Below are positions 1-7,595 of a stretch of DNA of 64,000 nt, piece by piece. The position numbers were made by a program, and so were the translations under genes. The stretch is from Bacteriovoracaceae bacterium UBA6200. Its GTDB lineage: Bacteria; Bdellovibrionota; Bacteriovoracia; Bacteriovoracales; Bacteriovoracaceae. The notes under the pieces are model-generated. The model saw only the letters and a list, made by a program, of their open reading frames with translations. It made no database searches and had not been told where the DNA came from. The first letter of the stretch is position 1, and every line of letters begins with the position of its first letter. The stretch covers positions 1-64,000 of the forward strand of contig DISW01000019.1 of the NCBI GenBank assembly GCA_002422605.1. The letters are read 5' to 3'.

Positions 1-278
1 AGTTCGTCGAAGTGGTCCACCAGTTGAGGAAGATCATAGTCTTCAGGGAAGACCCATCTTTTATCAAGTGGCGCATCTACTCGTCCCATTGGCTGGAAAC
101 GAGAAACCACTTTTTGCATCTCGATTGATCCAACCTGGTCAACCGGATTCGCCATGTGGCCTTTATGTGTTCCTGTGGTTACGTGTCTGCGAAGTTTTGA
201 AAGCTTCTGTTGAAGCATTAATTGAATATTACTTGCGTATTGTGGCCCGTAATGAGCTGGCACATTTATTCCTGACAT
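1..278 (-). CDS. Major capsid protein, N-terminal part (runs off the window)
   Basis: An open minus-strand frame starts at ATG 276-278 behind a strong ribosome binding site (GGAGGAAC, 281-288) and stays open to the left window edge, giving about 92 residues. The start MSGINVPAHYGPQ, then QLMLQQKLSKLR, NPVDQVG, RFQPMGRVDAPLDKRWV and DYDLPQLVDHFD, matches what I recall of the podophage capsid family annotated as phage capsid protein (Phage_capsid_2 type). Its place after the scaffold gene fits: portal, scaffold, capsid is the usual order. The subunit would form the icosahedral head shell. The C-terminus is not in the window. Confidence 0.8.
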   Translation of the reverse strand, partial: MSGINVPAHYGPQYASNIQLMLQQKLSKLRRHVTTGTHKGHMANPVDQVGSIEMQKVVSRFQPMGRVDAPLDKRWVFPEDYDLPQLVDHFDE

Positions 279-405
279 AAGTTCCTCCTTGAAAAAGTTT
301 TTTAAAACGATTTACCGAAGGGCTTATCAGAAATATCTGGGCCAGCTTCTTACCCTTGAATCACCTGGGCCGGGTGTGAAGTCTTTCCTTCTGTCAGATG
401 GTTCC

Positions 406-612
406 CTAACTCAAGAGGGAATTGTCACCTTTATCTGTCTGAGTACCTTTAGCGTTAGATGGTTTAACGTTGCTGGTAGTCTCAGGAGTTTCTGGTTCAT
501 TCTCAAGTATCCAAGATTCAAACTCTCTTGCTCTTGAAATTAAAATTGCTGGTTTTAGATCTGGTCTATGGATAGCTTTGATAATTTCAAGACGTAGTTG
601 ATCTCTCTTCAT
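406..612 (-). CDS. Small conserved-type phage protein between scaffold and capsid
   Basis: A 68-residue protein. I place the start at ATG 610-612 because GGGAG lies about six bases upstream; an upstream in-frame start exists but lacks such a site. The N-terminal half is a predicted helix (RDQLRLEIIKAIHR) with RAREFESWILE after it; the C-terminal third is polar, rich in E, T, P, S, K. Short proteins of this shape often sit between scaffold and capsid genes in podophages. No function can be assigned. An AGCGCCGCT box lies 33 bases upstream. Confidence 0.6.
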   Translation of the reverse strand: MKRDQLRLEIIKAIHRPDLKPAILISRAREFESWILENEPETPETTSNVKPSNAKGTQTDKGDNSLLS

Positions 613-644
613 GACATTCTCCCTTAAGCGCATTTTGACTGTCA

Positions 645-653
645 AGCGCCGCT
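645..653. promoter_or_regulatory. AGCGCCGCT palindromic box 1
   Basis: AGCG-C-CGCT is a perfect palindrome in the short gap between the scaffold stop and the small phage gene starting at 612. Flanks carry TTAAGCG (624-630) and CGCTTAA (669-675), an outer inverted pair. It is one of seven related intergenic boxes in the prophage. On the minus strand a TTGACA hexamer follows it, so it may overlap a promoter. Role inferred: operator or phage promoter element. Confidence 0.5.
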
Positions 654-671
654 ATTTTAATTGATAATCGC

Positions 672-1577
672 TTAATTCTGTTCTGGGTAAGCCTGGGCAT
701 GCAGACGATCCCATTCAGCCTTAATCTTCACATCACCATCAAGCAGCTTTTGACGGTAGCTTGCATCAGTATTTAACTCACGTATTTTCGCCTGAGCTTG
801 CTCTGGGCTTAATACACCGTTTCCACCGCCGCCATTTCTTGGACCTTCAAATTTTCCTTCGCCTAAACGAGCGCCTACATTGTGCAGAAATTTCATAACA
901 CCTGAGTAGCCCATTGCAGCTTCTAACTTATCGATTGTCTCAGCTTCTAAGCCGAATGCCTGAGCTGCTTTAGCTGCTATATTTAAGTTTTGCTGGTGAG
1001 CTGCGCCCCACTCTTTTTGTAAAGCTTTCTGGTCATTATCCAGGTTCGCTTGCATTTGAGTTTCGATGTCCTTCACTTCGTTAGTGAAATGATCCTGGTA
1101 TCTTTTCATCAGCTCTTCGCCTTGCTTTTTAGAAAGTCCAAGTTCGTGGAACTGGCTTCTTAAAAATCCTGTGAGCTTTTCACCACCAGCTTCTTCTGGA
1201 AGTTTGAAGTTATATTCTTCTGGCTTCGCTGGTCTTCCTAATCTGTCATAGATAGGTTTCCATGCTTCGACATCATCATTCTCTGGAAGAGTAAGAAGAC
1301 GTTCTTTTGGAGCGCCCATTAATTTTTCCAGGTTCCGATATGAATCTAAAACAGCATGAGGATCTTTAAACCCTTTTGTCTGAACATAATTTTTAAAATC
1401 ATCAGGGAGATTCGTAGTCCAATCAGTTTGATTCTGAGGAGCTGCATTTCCAGGGACCGCATTTGCAGGATGAGTGTTTTGTGGAGGTGCTGGATTAGTT
1501 GGTCCTGTTCCTCCTCCTTGAGCTGCACCAGGCGTATTGTCTGGGGCCATCAACCGATGTTTGATAAAAGTTTTCAT
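672..1577 (-). CDS. Phage head scaffolding protein
   Basis: 301 residues starting at an ATG preceded by AAAGGAAC. The first 55 residues are low complexity (P, A, G, Q, N). Then comes a part with DDFKNYVQTKGFKDPHAV and a motif region RLGRPAKPEEYNFKLPEE, which I associate with podophage scaffold proteins, followed by a long charged helical region (coiled-coil type) and a basic C-terminal segment (SYRQKLLDGD...EWDRLHAQAYPEQN). Scaffold proteins nucleate procapsid assembly around the portal and bind capsid through a basic helical tail. Position between portal and capsid genes agrees. Function is by family pattern and position; no protease motif is obvious. Confidence 0.78.
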   Translation of the reverse strand: MKTFIKHRLMAPDNTPGAAQGGGTGPTNPAPPQNTHPANAVPGNAAPQNQTDWTTNLPDDFKNYVQTKGFKDPHAVLDSYRNLEKLMGAPKERLLTLPENDDVEAWKPIYDRLGRPAKPEEYNFKLPEEAGGEKLTGFLRSQFHELGLSKKQGEELMKRYQDHFTNEVKDIETQMQANLDNDQKALQKEWGAAHQQNLNIAAKAAQAFGLEAETIDKLEAAMGYSGVMKFLHNVGARLGEGKFEGPRNGGGGNGVLSPEQAQAKIRELNTDASYRQKLLDGDVKIKAEWDRLHAQAYPEQN

Positions 1578-1592
1578 GGTGTTGTTCCTTTG

Positions 1593-1850
1593 TTAAGCGC
1601 CATATAGTTTCCACAATTCGTCATCAGAAAGTTGAAGATGGTTTTGGATACGAAGCCAAACTTCTCTTCTTCCTTCTAAAACTGCATGTAGTCTGGGATC
1701 TTCATGGAAGGTGGATTCGTGCGCCCTACAGAACTTTGCAAGATCTTCTAAAACCGCCACGACCGCTAAACTTTCTTTGGTAAACGTGAGGTTATAATCT
1801 TGCTTTCTTTTCGCTAAGATTTCCTGGGCCTTGTTCATTTGTTTTGTCAT
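1593..1850 (-). CDS. Bbp19-like small phage protein
   Basis: 85 residues. The core VVAVLEDLAKFCRAHESTF followed by LEGRREVWLRIQNHL fits the small Bbp19-type family of podophages (pattern: helix, LxDLxxFC, then GRRxxxLRI). The start overlaps the end of the portal gene (1847-1850), as in tightly coupled late operons. Members sit between portal and scaffold in related phages; their role is not known to me, possibly a minor virion or head-assembly factor. An all-helical soluble protein is expected; no membrane segment or catalytic motif is visible. Confidence 0.65.
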   Translation of the reverse strand: MTKQMNKAQEILAKRKQDYNLTFTKESLAVVAVLEDLAKFCRAHESTFHEDPRLHAVLEGRREVWLRIQNHLQLSDDELWKLYGA

Positions 1851-3505
1851 GATACCTTCTGAACTGCTGCGTTCGCCTTCATCATCGCTGCTGCTGCTGG
1901 AGCTGCATTAATTTGCTGCTGTTCTTGTGCAGCTTGCGCTCTTCCTTCTCGGATCTCTTTCACTTTCTCCAGGCTTCTCATCCATCTCTCTGGAGTTCCC
2001 TGGATCTGAGCAATTTCTGGAATGATTTCATCCCATTCAAAGTGATCCAATGGTTCAGGATTTCCGGATGCCTGGGAAATGTTAAGAGCTGTTTCCACTG
2101 TTCTCATTAGACCAGCGGCTTCTTCAGCTTTTGCAGCTCGACTTAGAGGCGAATCATATTGAACTGAATATTCACCAGCTGCTTCCTTCAATGCTTCTGG
2201 CATAGGAGGGAGAAGACCTTGGCGAGATAAAATATCGGTTTCTCTTTCAATGAGTGGACCCAGATATTCAGATTGCTGTCTTCCGAGAGTAGGGGCCAAT
2301 AGAATACCCTTCTCTCTGGTGCGCTCTAAAACTTCTGTGGCTGTCATTGCTGGAGTTTCAGTAAGAATTTGGAAGATAGTTACCAGGAAGGCATCATTAA
2401 TTACCGCTCTCTCATCATCCATCAGATCTTTTCCGATGTTGATATTACCTACAGGTAAAGTATGAATGAGAGGACGACCATCAGCACTTACTCCTCCGGA
2501 GTTAATAGCGCCTGGACGTAACGAGAAAGTATCAACAACACCATCATCATGAGTAAGTAGAACGGGATCAACCGCTCTATGTCCTTGCTTAAGTACAGTC
2601 TTCTTTTCTTCATTGAGAGTTTTGACCGCAGGTAAAACATCCATCGCTGGAGAGCGCCCATAGGTTTCTCCTGGTGCTTGCTCATATCGTGAAATTGCAT
2701 AAGGGAAAGAGTTATATCCTTCCTCTTCCAGATGTGTTGGCCCTTCCGCCGATACATAATGAGACTCGAATGCCATTCCCATGAAGTCCAATCTTTCAAC
2801 GTCACGATTCTCTCTCGGTTTAACAACGTGAAGGAACATATAAGTTGTATCCGGATTTTGATTCATGCGAGATTTAATCGCTTCCGGAAGTCTGTCACCC
2901 CAACGTTGATATGCTTGTCTTGCTGTCATAGGAAAATATCTATAAGCAGCGTCGATTAATCCCTGGTGGTTTTCTCTGAAGTAGATCTCTCCCAGGTGGA
3001 TAGCTCGATAACGTAAGCCCCTCCCACTTGTCAGCTCGTCAACGAACATGCAACCCGTACCGAAAGCTCCCAGACCTTTGTAGTTTTGCTGGTTCTGTGA
3101 TGCGAAGTTAGCGAGAGGGGCATAACGATATTTGAAAAGAAGTCTTGAGACTTCTTCAAAATATAATCTTACTCTTCTGTCTTTTTGGAGATACGGATCA
3201 CTGGCAATAATTTTATGCCACTGTGAGTTCCTTGGTGTTAGCAAAGAATCCACAATGGCAGTAAATCGATTCAGAGCTATGGCAGCAGTTGAATCAAAAA
3301 CTTTATCTGTTCGTTTATCACCTTGCGATCCAGGCTGAGAATAAAATGAATTTGAATAAGCTGGTAAAACTCGTTCGGCTATTTCTTGCCAGTGACTTTC
3401 CCAGGTTCCTCGATTTCCAGCGAGATGCTGATATTCTTGTAGAAGCTCCTGGGCTTTTGCTTCGGTATCTACTTGATTGATTACACCTTGCTGTCGAAAA
3501 TTCAT
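1847..3505 (-). CDS. Portal protein / head-tail connector
   Basis: 552 residues, the usual size for the T7 gp8-like head-to-tail connector family. Seen: ETHWxEIAERVLP-like start region (residues 38-50), DSTAAIALNRFTAIVDSLLTPRNSQWHKI (about 68-98, read in parts), the PYAISRYEQAPGETYGRSPAMDVLPAVKTLN block in the middle, and RAKGILLAPTLGR-type region with TATEVLERTREKG. The C-terminus is Ala/Gln rich. Twelve copies form the ring at one capsid vertex through which DNA enters and leaves. It follows the gene at 3507 by one base and overlaps the Bbp19-like gene, so translation is probably coupled. Confidence 0.93.
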   Translation of the reverse strand: MNFRQQGVINQVDTEAKAQELLQEYQHLAGNRGTWESHWQEIAERVLPAYSNSFYSQPGSQGDKRTDKVFDSTAAIALNRFTAIVDSLLTPRNSQWHKIIASDPYLQKDRRVRLYFEEVSRLLFKYRYAPLANFASQNQQNYKGLGAFGTGCMFVDELTSGRGLRYRAIHLGEIYFRENHQGLIDAAYRYFPMTARQAYQRWGDRLPEAIKSRMNQNPDTTYMFLHVVKPRENRDVERLDFMGMAFESHYVSAEGPTHLEEEGYNSFPYAISRYEQAPGETYGRSPAMDVLPAVKTLNEEKKTVLKQGHRAVDPVLLTHDDGVVDTFSLRPGAINSGGVSADGRPLIHTLPVGNINIGKDLMDDERAVINDAFLVTIFQILTETPAMTATEVLERTREKGILLAPTLGRQQSEYLGPLIERETDILSRQGLLPPMPEALKEAAGEYSVQYDSPLSRAAKAEEAAGLMRTVETALNISQASGNPEPLDHFEWDEIIPEIAQIQGTPERWMRSLEKVKEIREGRAQAAQEQQQINAAPAAAAMMKANAAVQKVS

Positions 3506-3506
3506 A

Positions 3507-4070
3507 TTAGCTACCTAATAGAGTTCTTCGAGCTGTACCACTAGAACCATTGGCAGTTGATCCTGCCAGGATGGTGGAAGCTCTACTTCTCTTTCTTGCA
3601 TTTTTTAGTTCTTCTTCCAGGTAAGGATCTAGTGGAGCATCGGCGGTTGGAGCTGGCATATCATCCATCGCAGGAGCTTCTGGAGCTTCAACACTTCCGG
3701 TAACAGCTTCTAATAAATCACCACCATATTTCTTGATAGAAGGCGCACCCAGCATCGCAGAGTAAGCACCTTTCAAAGAATTTCCCTGGAGTAATCCTGA
3801 TTTTCCATCTGTGGAATACAGACCATAAGTCATCATTGGAGTTACAATATCAGCGGCTTTCTTACCCTCTTTCCAGATCTGAGTTCCGGCTGTGCTGAGT
3901 GCATTTCCGGTATCGCTTCCAGCTTTACCGATTGCTCTTCCGGCATCGTTCACCGCTTTAGAGGCAGTATTTTTTGTGTCTGATACAGCTTTTGAAACTG
4001 TTTTAGCTACATTTGAAACTGCCTTCGAGACAGATCCCAGGAAGCCACCCTTTTTCTTTTTGCCGCCCAT
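3507..4070 (-). CDS. Lys/Ala-rich phage protein with conserved-looking C-terminal tail
   Basis: 187 residues starting MGGKKKKGGF, then an Ala/Ser/Lys/Val-rich stretch with repeating VSKAVS / TASKAV / AGRAIGKAG units (residues 10-60) that would form an amphipathic helix or coiled coil. The C-terminus SRASTILAG...SGTARRTLLGS resembles the (T)ARxTLLG ending I recall from proteins beside the portal gene in podophages. It lies directly upstream of the portal gene (one base apart). Likely a virion or head-tail accessory protein; function unproven. Confidence 0.6.
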   Translation of the reverse strand: MGGKKKKGGFLGSVSKAVSNVAKTVSKAVSDTKNTASKAVNDAGRAIGKAGSDTGNALSTAGTQIWKEGKKAADIVTPMMTYGLYSTDGKSGLLQGNSLKGAYSAMLGAPSIKKYGGDLLEAVTGSVEAPEAPAMDDMPAPTADAPLDPYLEEELKNARKRSRASTILAGSTANGSSGTARRTLLGS

Positions 4071-4071
4071 A

Positions 4072-4404
4072 CTAGATCTCCTTCTTAAAAAAGATCAGAC
4101 CGTCTTCCACTGTATGCAGCTTGAAACCGTAATACAGGAGTGCAGTTAGCGATTCATGCGCTCCATTTGTTGATGGATCTATGGACCCAAGAAGCATCTT
4201 GCATCCATTTTCCTTGGCGATCCTGGTAACTTCGTTAGCCATGAACAGCCCAAAATTTGATTTACGATTTTCTTTTTTGACGAAAAGATCAACTATGTAG
4301 CAGACATCGATGCCTTCCATCCGAAATGTAATGAAACCCTCTTTGTATTCAAGGATCTCGTTATCTTCACGTTCTTTGGTGTATTCAGCATAAAGCGATG
4401 GCAT
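4072..4404 (-). CDS. GNAT-fold acetyltransferase-like phage protein
   Basis: 110 residues. The order YKEGFITFRMEGIDVCYIVDLFVKK (strand-strand-strand), RKSNFGLFMANEVTRIAKENG (helix after the acetyl-CoA loop position), CKMLLGSIDPSTNGAHESLTALLYYGFKLH (strand, helix, end strand) is the GNAT order, with a short N-terminus. The acetyl-CoA loop (normally Q/RxxGxG/A) reads RKSNFG, so it is weak. Small GNAT-like proteins are common between terminase and portal genes in this kind of phage. Substrate unknown. It follows an AGCGCCGCT box by 20 bases. Part of the late operon. Confidence 0.7.
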   Translation of the reverse strand: MPSLYAEYTKEREDNEILEYKEGFITFRMEGIDVCYIVDLFVKKENRKSNFGLFMANEVTRIAKENGCKMLLGSIDPSTNGAHESLTALLYYGFKLHTVEDGLIFFKKEI

Positions 4405-4423
4405 GATTCCTGCCTTGTTTAAT

Positions 4424-4432
4424 AGCGCCGCT
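4424..4432. promoter_or_regulatory. AGCGCCGCT palindromic box 2
   Basis: TAGCGCCGCTA (4423-4433) is an 11-base palindrome in the gap between the large terminase stop and the GNAT-like gene. It is framed by CTTGTTT on the left and AAACAAG on the right with a second CGCTAAAACAAG copy at 4448-4459, giving nested inverted symmetry. Same box family as at 645, 6017, 6295, 7517, 8012, 8133. Confidence 0.5.
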
Positions 4433-4449
4433 AAAACAAAACTTTATCG

Positions 4450-5997
4450 CTAAAACAAGGAGTAGTCCACATCTCTGGCTATCCTGACAGCTCTTCTCTG
4501 GTTTGTTGCCCTGGTGTCTCTTCGGGCCACTTTGATAGCGAAAGTACAGGCTAAAGCATCAGCAGCATCAGGAGATGCTAGACCACGCCGCTTCATTTCT
4601 TCCTTACTTTCTAACTTAATTTTATCTCCAGCTCCGACAAATTTATAATCTGGACCTACCAAGTCATCTTGAAGATCTCGATCTTTTGGTAAGCATCCAC
4701 CACCTAACCACTCTCGCATTCTTGCCCAGATCTCAGTTCGTTTGTCGGCCCATTCTTGCTCATCTGGTTTAGATCCAAACCATACTTCATGCACTTTGAA
4801 TTTCATTTCTCTTAATCGATCAATGATTCCTGTTCCATTTCCAGCATCAACACAAACAGCATCAGGATTATATTGAAGAATTAACTCTGCACATTTATTT
4901 GCGACCGCCATGTTGTCAGCGCCTTTGAGTTTTACGAATGGAATTGTCCTGGCATCTCTTCCCTGGCGGAAAAAGATAACAGTTGAATCATCTCCGTACC
5001 TCGCTGGATCTACACCCATCACTAGCGCCGCATGCGGATCTTGAACAATCTCCCTATCCACGGCAGATTCAACAACGTCACGATTAATAAACTGCTTATC
5101 ACCTTGCCGAGGAAATTCGCCTTTGACTTCCTTTCGAGCTTCGTCACTATCCTCACCGTATTTGACGACAATATCCTCAAGAACTTTCTTATCGGTCCCT
5201 TCGACTGTTCTGGAATCGATGTTTCTTCTTCTCCAATATTCTCTGAATCGGTGGAAGGTTTCATAAAACTCTCCGGTGTTTCTTCGTGGGTTACTGAAAC
5301 AAAACCAATATCGATCTAAAACTGGTTCAGTAAAAAATCCTTCCGATACTGACCAGATAGGAGCTGGAATACCGGAAGCCTCATCGAAGATTAGCATCAC
5401 TCCGTTATGATTATGGATACCAGCAAAGGCATCTGGATTCTCTTCAGACCAGAGTTGAGCTTGAGCATAGTAATAACCAGTATCAATCTTTAATTGTTTC
5501 TCTACTGCTTGCTTAAACCAATCAGCTGGTTTCAAAGAAAGTGCAGTTCTATCAAACCAATGCGAATTAATGGAAAGCGTATGCCACTTACCAAGCTCCG
5601 CCCAGGTTCTACTTTTTAACTGTGTTTCTGTATTCGCTGTGGTGGTTGAAGAAGATCCTAACCTGGTGGTCATCATCCAGTGATTTAACCAGGAAGTGAG
5701 AGAAGACTTACCAATTCCCCTACCGGAAGCTGTGGAAGACCGATACATTTCCGGATCTTCACCTCTCGCTATTTTAACTTTTTGATTACGAATGTGTTCA
5801 GTGATTGCCTGGAGTTCGTCACGTTGCCAAGTCCTGGGGCCTTGAAATTTTGCTAAAGGAGTATTGGCCTTGCCCCAGGGATAAACAAACATGACGAACT
5901 TTTCCAGGTCATCAGCAAGTGCAGAATCCCACAATTCAGTCATCAGGAGTTGTTCATGTTTCGCAGAATAAGGGGAAGCCGTTTTTGCTTGCGACAT
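4450..5997 (-). CDS. terL: Terminase large subunit (DNA packaging ATPase-nuclease)
   Basis: 515 residues, normal size. The ATPase half has Walker A GRGIGKSS (residues 92-99) and Walker B MLIFDE (201-206), followed by FSNPRRNTGEF (coupling motif area, about 234-244). The nuclease half has the first catalytic Asp in MGVDPARYGDDSTV (about 327-340), a second acidic site in AVCVDAGNGTG and a third in SPDAADALA near the C-terminus. It pumps DNA into procapsids and cuts concatemers. The start has no strong ribosome site; a related box, AGCGTCGAT, lies 20 bases upstream and directly before a TATAAT on the minus strand, suggesting its own promoter. The small subunit gene is not adjacent but at 7016. 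Confidence 0.97.
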   Translation of the reverse strand: MSQAKTASPYSAKHEQLLMTELWDSALADDLEKFVMFVYPWGKANTPLAKFQGPRTWQRDELQAITEHIRNQKVKIARGEDPEMYRSSTASGRGIGKSSLTSWLNHWMMTTRLGSSSTTTANTETQLKSRTWAELGKWHTLSINSHWFDRTALSLKPADWFKQAVEKQLKIDTGYYYAQAQLWSEENPDAFAGIHNHNGVMLIFDEASGIPAPIWSVSEGFFTEPVLDRYWFCFSNPRRNTGEFYETFHRFREYWRRRNIDSRTVEGTDKKVLEDIVVKYGEDSDEARKEVKGEFPRQGDKQFINRDVVESAVDREIVQDPHAALVMGVDPARYGDDSTVIFFRQGRDARTIPFVKLKGADNMAVANKCAELILQYNPDAVCVDAGNGTGIIDRLREMKFKVHEVWFGSKPDEQEWADKRTEIWARMREWLGGGCLPKDRDLQDDLVGPDYKFVGAGDKIKLESKEEMKRRGLASPDAADALACTFAIKVARRDTRATNQRRAVRIARDVDYSLF

Positions 5998-6016
5998 ATA
6001 ACAAGCGTGAAATTAT

Positions 6017-6025
6017 AGCGTCGAT
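6017..6025. promoter_or_regulatory. AGCGTCGAT box 3 upstream of the large terminase
   Basis: On the minus strand this reads ATCGACGCT and runs straight into TATAAT, a good -10 hexamer, 12-17 bases upstream of the terL start. The same ATCGACGCTA occurs on the plus strand at 8133. The box could be an operator over, or an activator site next to, a late promoter. Confidence 0.45.
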
Positions 6026-6035
6026 ATGTAAAGGC

Positions 6036-6251
6036 TTATGCGCTAAGATCAGTCTTTGCCACTGGTTGATCTACTTCAGGAGTAACTTCAGTTTGAGAGA
6101 CTTCTGGAACTAATTTCGGTCCCGAAACTGGTAGAACTTGGGTTTTATCAGCTGTCTCCTGGCATCCCTTACACATCAGAAAATCATTAAGATCTTGATC
6201 ACTTGAACACCCAAAACATTTGCCCCAATGAGGGAATATGGTTTTTTTCAT
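6036..6251 (-). CDS. Small CxxC protein of unknown function
   Basis: 71 residues. The N-terminal half has CFGC and CKGC pairs 13 residues apart (KCFGCSSDQDLNDFLMCKGC read as two CxxC knuckles), consistent with a small zinc ribbon. The rest is rich in P, V, T, E and has no fold that I can name. It is the first gene of the left-going late block, 39 bases before terL, and has an AGCGCCGCT box 44 bases upstream. A ribosome site AAAAGGATC precedes the ATG. A DNA- or terminase-binding role is only a guess. Confidence 0.5.
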   Translation of the reverse strand: MKKTIFPHWGKCFGCSSDQDLNDFLMCKGCQETADKTQVLPVSGPKLVPEVSQTEVTPEVDQPVAKTDLSA

Positions 6252-6294
6252 GGCGATCCTTTTACGTTAATCTTACTTTTAATGTCATCTTAAG

Positions 6295-6303
6295 AGCGCC
6301 GCT
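6295..6303. promoter_or_regulatory. AGCGCCGCT palindromic box 4 in a divergent control region
   Basis: Perfect AGCG-C-CGCT in the 184-bp region between the left-going CxxC gene and the right-going helix-turn-helix gene. Further partial copies (AAGCGATT at 6337, TGCGCTATAA at 6378) lie between it and the plus-strand gene. A candidate autoregulatory site for the HTH protein at 6436. Confidence 0.5.
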
Positions 6304-6435
6304 ATTTTTCGGTATATCGTATCAGAAACTTTATTAAGCGATTCCTAAACTTTTCTTTAGTCGATTTTTTATTAGATTGCGCTATAACTATTATTCTCAA
6401 GAAACTATGTACCAAACAAAAGAAAGGAGTCTTTA

Positions 6436-6783
6436 ATGGGTCGTCCAGCGAAAAATCTTGAAGCAAAAAACAAAGAAGTAATCACCATCCGTCAGGTAAG
6501 AACGCCTACTTTGGTTTCTCCTCAATTTGAGGAGTTCGATAAAAAGCTTCAGGAAATCGAAAAACAAGAAGAGGGAGAAGATACACCAGTAGATCAAAAT
6601 ACTGAGATAGCTTTGGCCTTTATTGCTCACAGAAGAGGCAGATCATCAGACACAATCGCTAAAGCTTTGAACCTGGATAAAAAAATTATTTCAAATTATT
6701 TATCGAGAGCAAGACAGGCCGTGAAGCTCTACCAGGAAATCGAAAAGATTATGCCTCCGGAAGAGCTGAAGAGACTTATGTAA
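6436..6783 (+). CDS. Small helix-turn-helix DNA-binding protein (putative phage regulator)
   Basis: 115 residues behind AAAGGAG. The C-terminal half, ALAFIAHRRGRSSDTIAKAL then NLDKKIISNYLSRARQAVKL, reads as a sigma-region-4-like helix-turn-helix: helix, RSSDTIAKALN turn, recognition helix. The N-terminus (MGRPAKNLEAKNKE) is basic and an acidic linker (EKQEEGEDTP) joins the two. It is transcribed away from the terminase gene and is surrounded by AGCGNCGCT-type boxes, so it is the best local candidate to bind them. It could be a late-gene activator or repressor; there is no direct proof. Confidence 0.65.
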   Translation: MGRPAKNLEAKNKEVITIRQVRTPTLVSPQFEEFDKKLQEIEKQEEGEDTPVDQNTEIALAFIAHRRGRSSDTIAKALNLDKKIISNYLSRARQAVKLYQEIEKIMPPEELKRLM

Positions 6784-6908
6784 CGTTTTGCGCTACAAAT
6801 CTTGTAAGAATCGAAGGGGAAAGGTCGGAATTAGTTTTTGAATTTTCAAAAATAAAAAAGTGCGCTTTCAAACATACTAGACTTAAGAGCGATGGCCACC
6901 GATTCCGA

Positions 6909-6928
6909 CCCCACCCCACCCCTACCCC
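6909..6928 (-). other. G-quadruplex motif (four G4 runs) on the minus strand
   Basis: The plus strand has CCCC A CCCC A CCCC TA CCCC, so the minus strand has four runs of four G with loops of 2, 1 and 1 bases, a textbook intramolecular G4 pattern. It lies in an AT-rich 232-bp non-coding gap between the convergent HTH and small-terminase genes. A 9-bp inverted pair GGTCGGAAT (6823-6831) / ATTCCGACC (6902-6910) ends at its edge. Function unknown. Confidence 0.7.
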
Positions 6929-6972
6929 GGTCTTTTTCTATGATTTTTGTTTAGGGATTGATTGATCTGATC

Positions 6973-7019
6973 TTAGAGAGAGAGCATCTGATGACCTATC
7001 AAGTGTACTCTCTCTTTAA
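6973..7019. terminator. Hairpin between convergent HTH and small terminase genes
   Basis: TTAGAGAGAGAG (6973-6984) pairs with CTCTCTCTTTAA (7008-7019): 12 pairs with one G-U and a 23-base loop. The right arm covers the stop codon of the small terminase gene. The U-tract is poor in both directions, so termination strength is uncertain. Confidence 0.4.
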
Positions 7020-7474
7020 CTATCTGAAATCTTTCGGCTTTCTGCTTCGATAATCCCTGGATCTTCTGAATTTTTTAGACTTCTCTTTTTGGCTTCTTCA
7101 ATGGCTGATGTAATATCAATAGTTTGAGTAACATTAACGTCAATTCTATCGCCGTAAACAAGTGGCTTTCTTTTACTCAAGATCCAGCGTAAGTTCTCGG
7201 ATTTTAATTTAGCTTTTTGAACATCTCCGACTTCTTCAGTTATATTCTGTAAGGAATCTGCCAATTCCTCCAATCCTTCTTGCCGCGCATGCGCGAAGTT
7301 GGCCTTAAAAACTGGGTGCTTTTCGAGGTATCTTCTGAATGCCCCAGCATCAACCATAATGGCCTCTCTTATCTCTTTTACGGTCCTACCTTCTTCCGCC
7401 ATTTCAATGGCTAGTTCTTTTTGTTCCTCAGATAATTCTATCGCTGGCCTACCAGGTTTTTTATCTTCACTCAT
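7016..7474 (-). CDS. terS: Terminase small subunit
   Basis: 152 residues. The N-terminal GRPAIELSEEQ...EEGRTVKEIREAI...FRRYLEKHPVFKANFAHAR is a helix-turn-helix DNA-recognition domain (residues 8-65). The middle, LADSLQNITEE...KLKSENLRWILSKRKPLVYGDRIDV (about 72-113), is the oligomerisation helix plus the RxxKP..YGDR motif typical of podophage small terminases. It would recognise the packaging site and hand DNA to TerL. Unusually it is separated from terL by a plus-strand gene and a 232-bp gap carrying a G-quadruplex motif. A box (AGCGGCGAT, 7517) lies 43 bases upstream. Confidence 0.82.
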   Translation of the reverse strand: MSEDKKPGRPAIELSEEQKELAIEMAEEGRTVKEIREAIMVDAGAFRRYLEKHPVFKANFAHARQEGLEELADSLQNITEEVGDVQKAKLKSENLRWILSKRKPLVYGDRIDVNVTQTIDITSAIEEAKKRSLKNSEDPGIIEAESRKISDS

Positions 7475-7516
7475 AGAACCACTATAACCGGATCATAAGC
7501 GATTTATCAAACTAGC

Positions 7517-7525
7517 AGCGGCGAT
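7517..7525. promoter_or_regulatory. AGCGGCGAT box 5 upstream of the small terminase
   Basis: Reverse complement ATCGCCGCT, identical to the box at 8012. It lies 43 bases before the small terminase start with a further half site, AAGCGAT, at 7497-7503. Confidence 0.45.
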
Positions 7526-7595
7526 AAAGGATAAAGGGACCACCATCAACCAAACGCCTTAAGCCTCTCAGGACTTCAAGTCTTACCTTGATCAT

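Noticed and set aside
68..280. Plus-strand open frame over the capsid gene
   Set aside because: It is antisense to the minus-strand capsid start, which has a strong ribosome site and family-type sequence.
361..400. Repeated CTGGGCC in the gap before the capsid gene as a hairpin
   Set aside because: The copies (near 338 and 368) are direct, not inverted, so no stem forms.
5022..5319. Open frames on both strands inside the large terminase gene
   Set aside because: The terL frame is continuous with all motifs; these are shadow frames.
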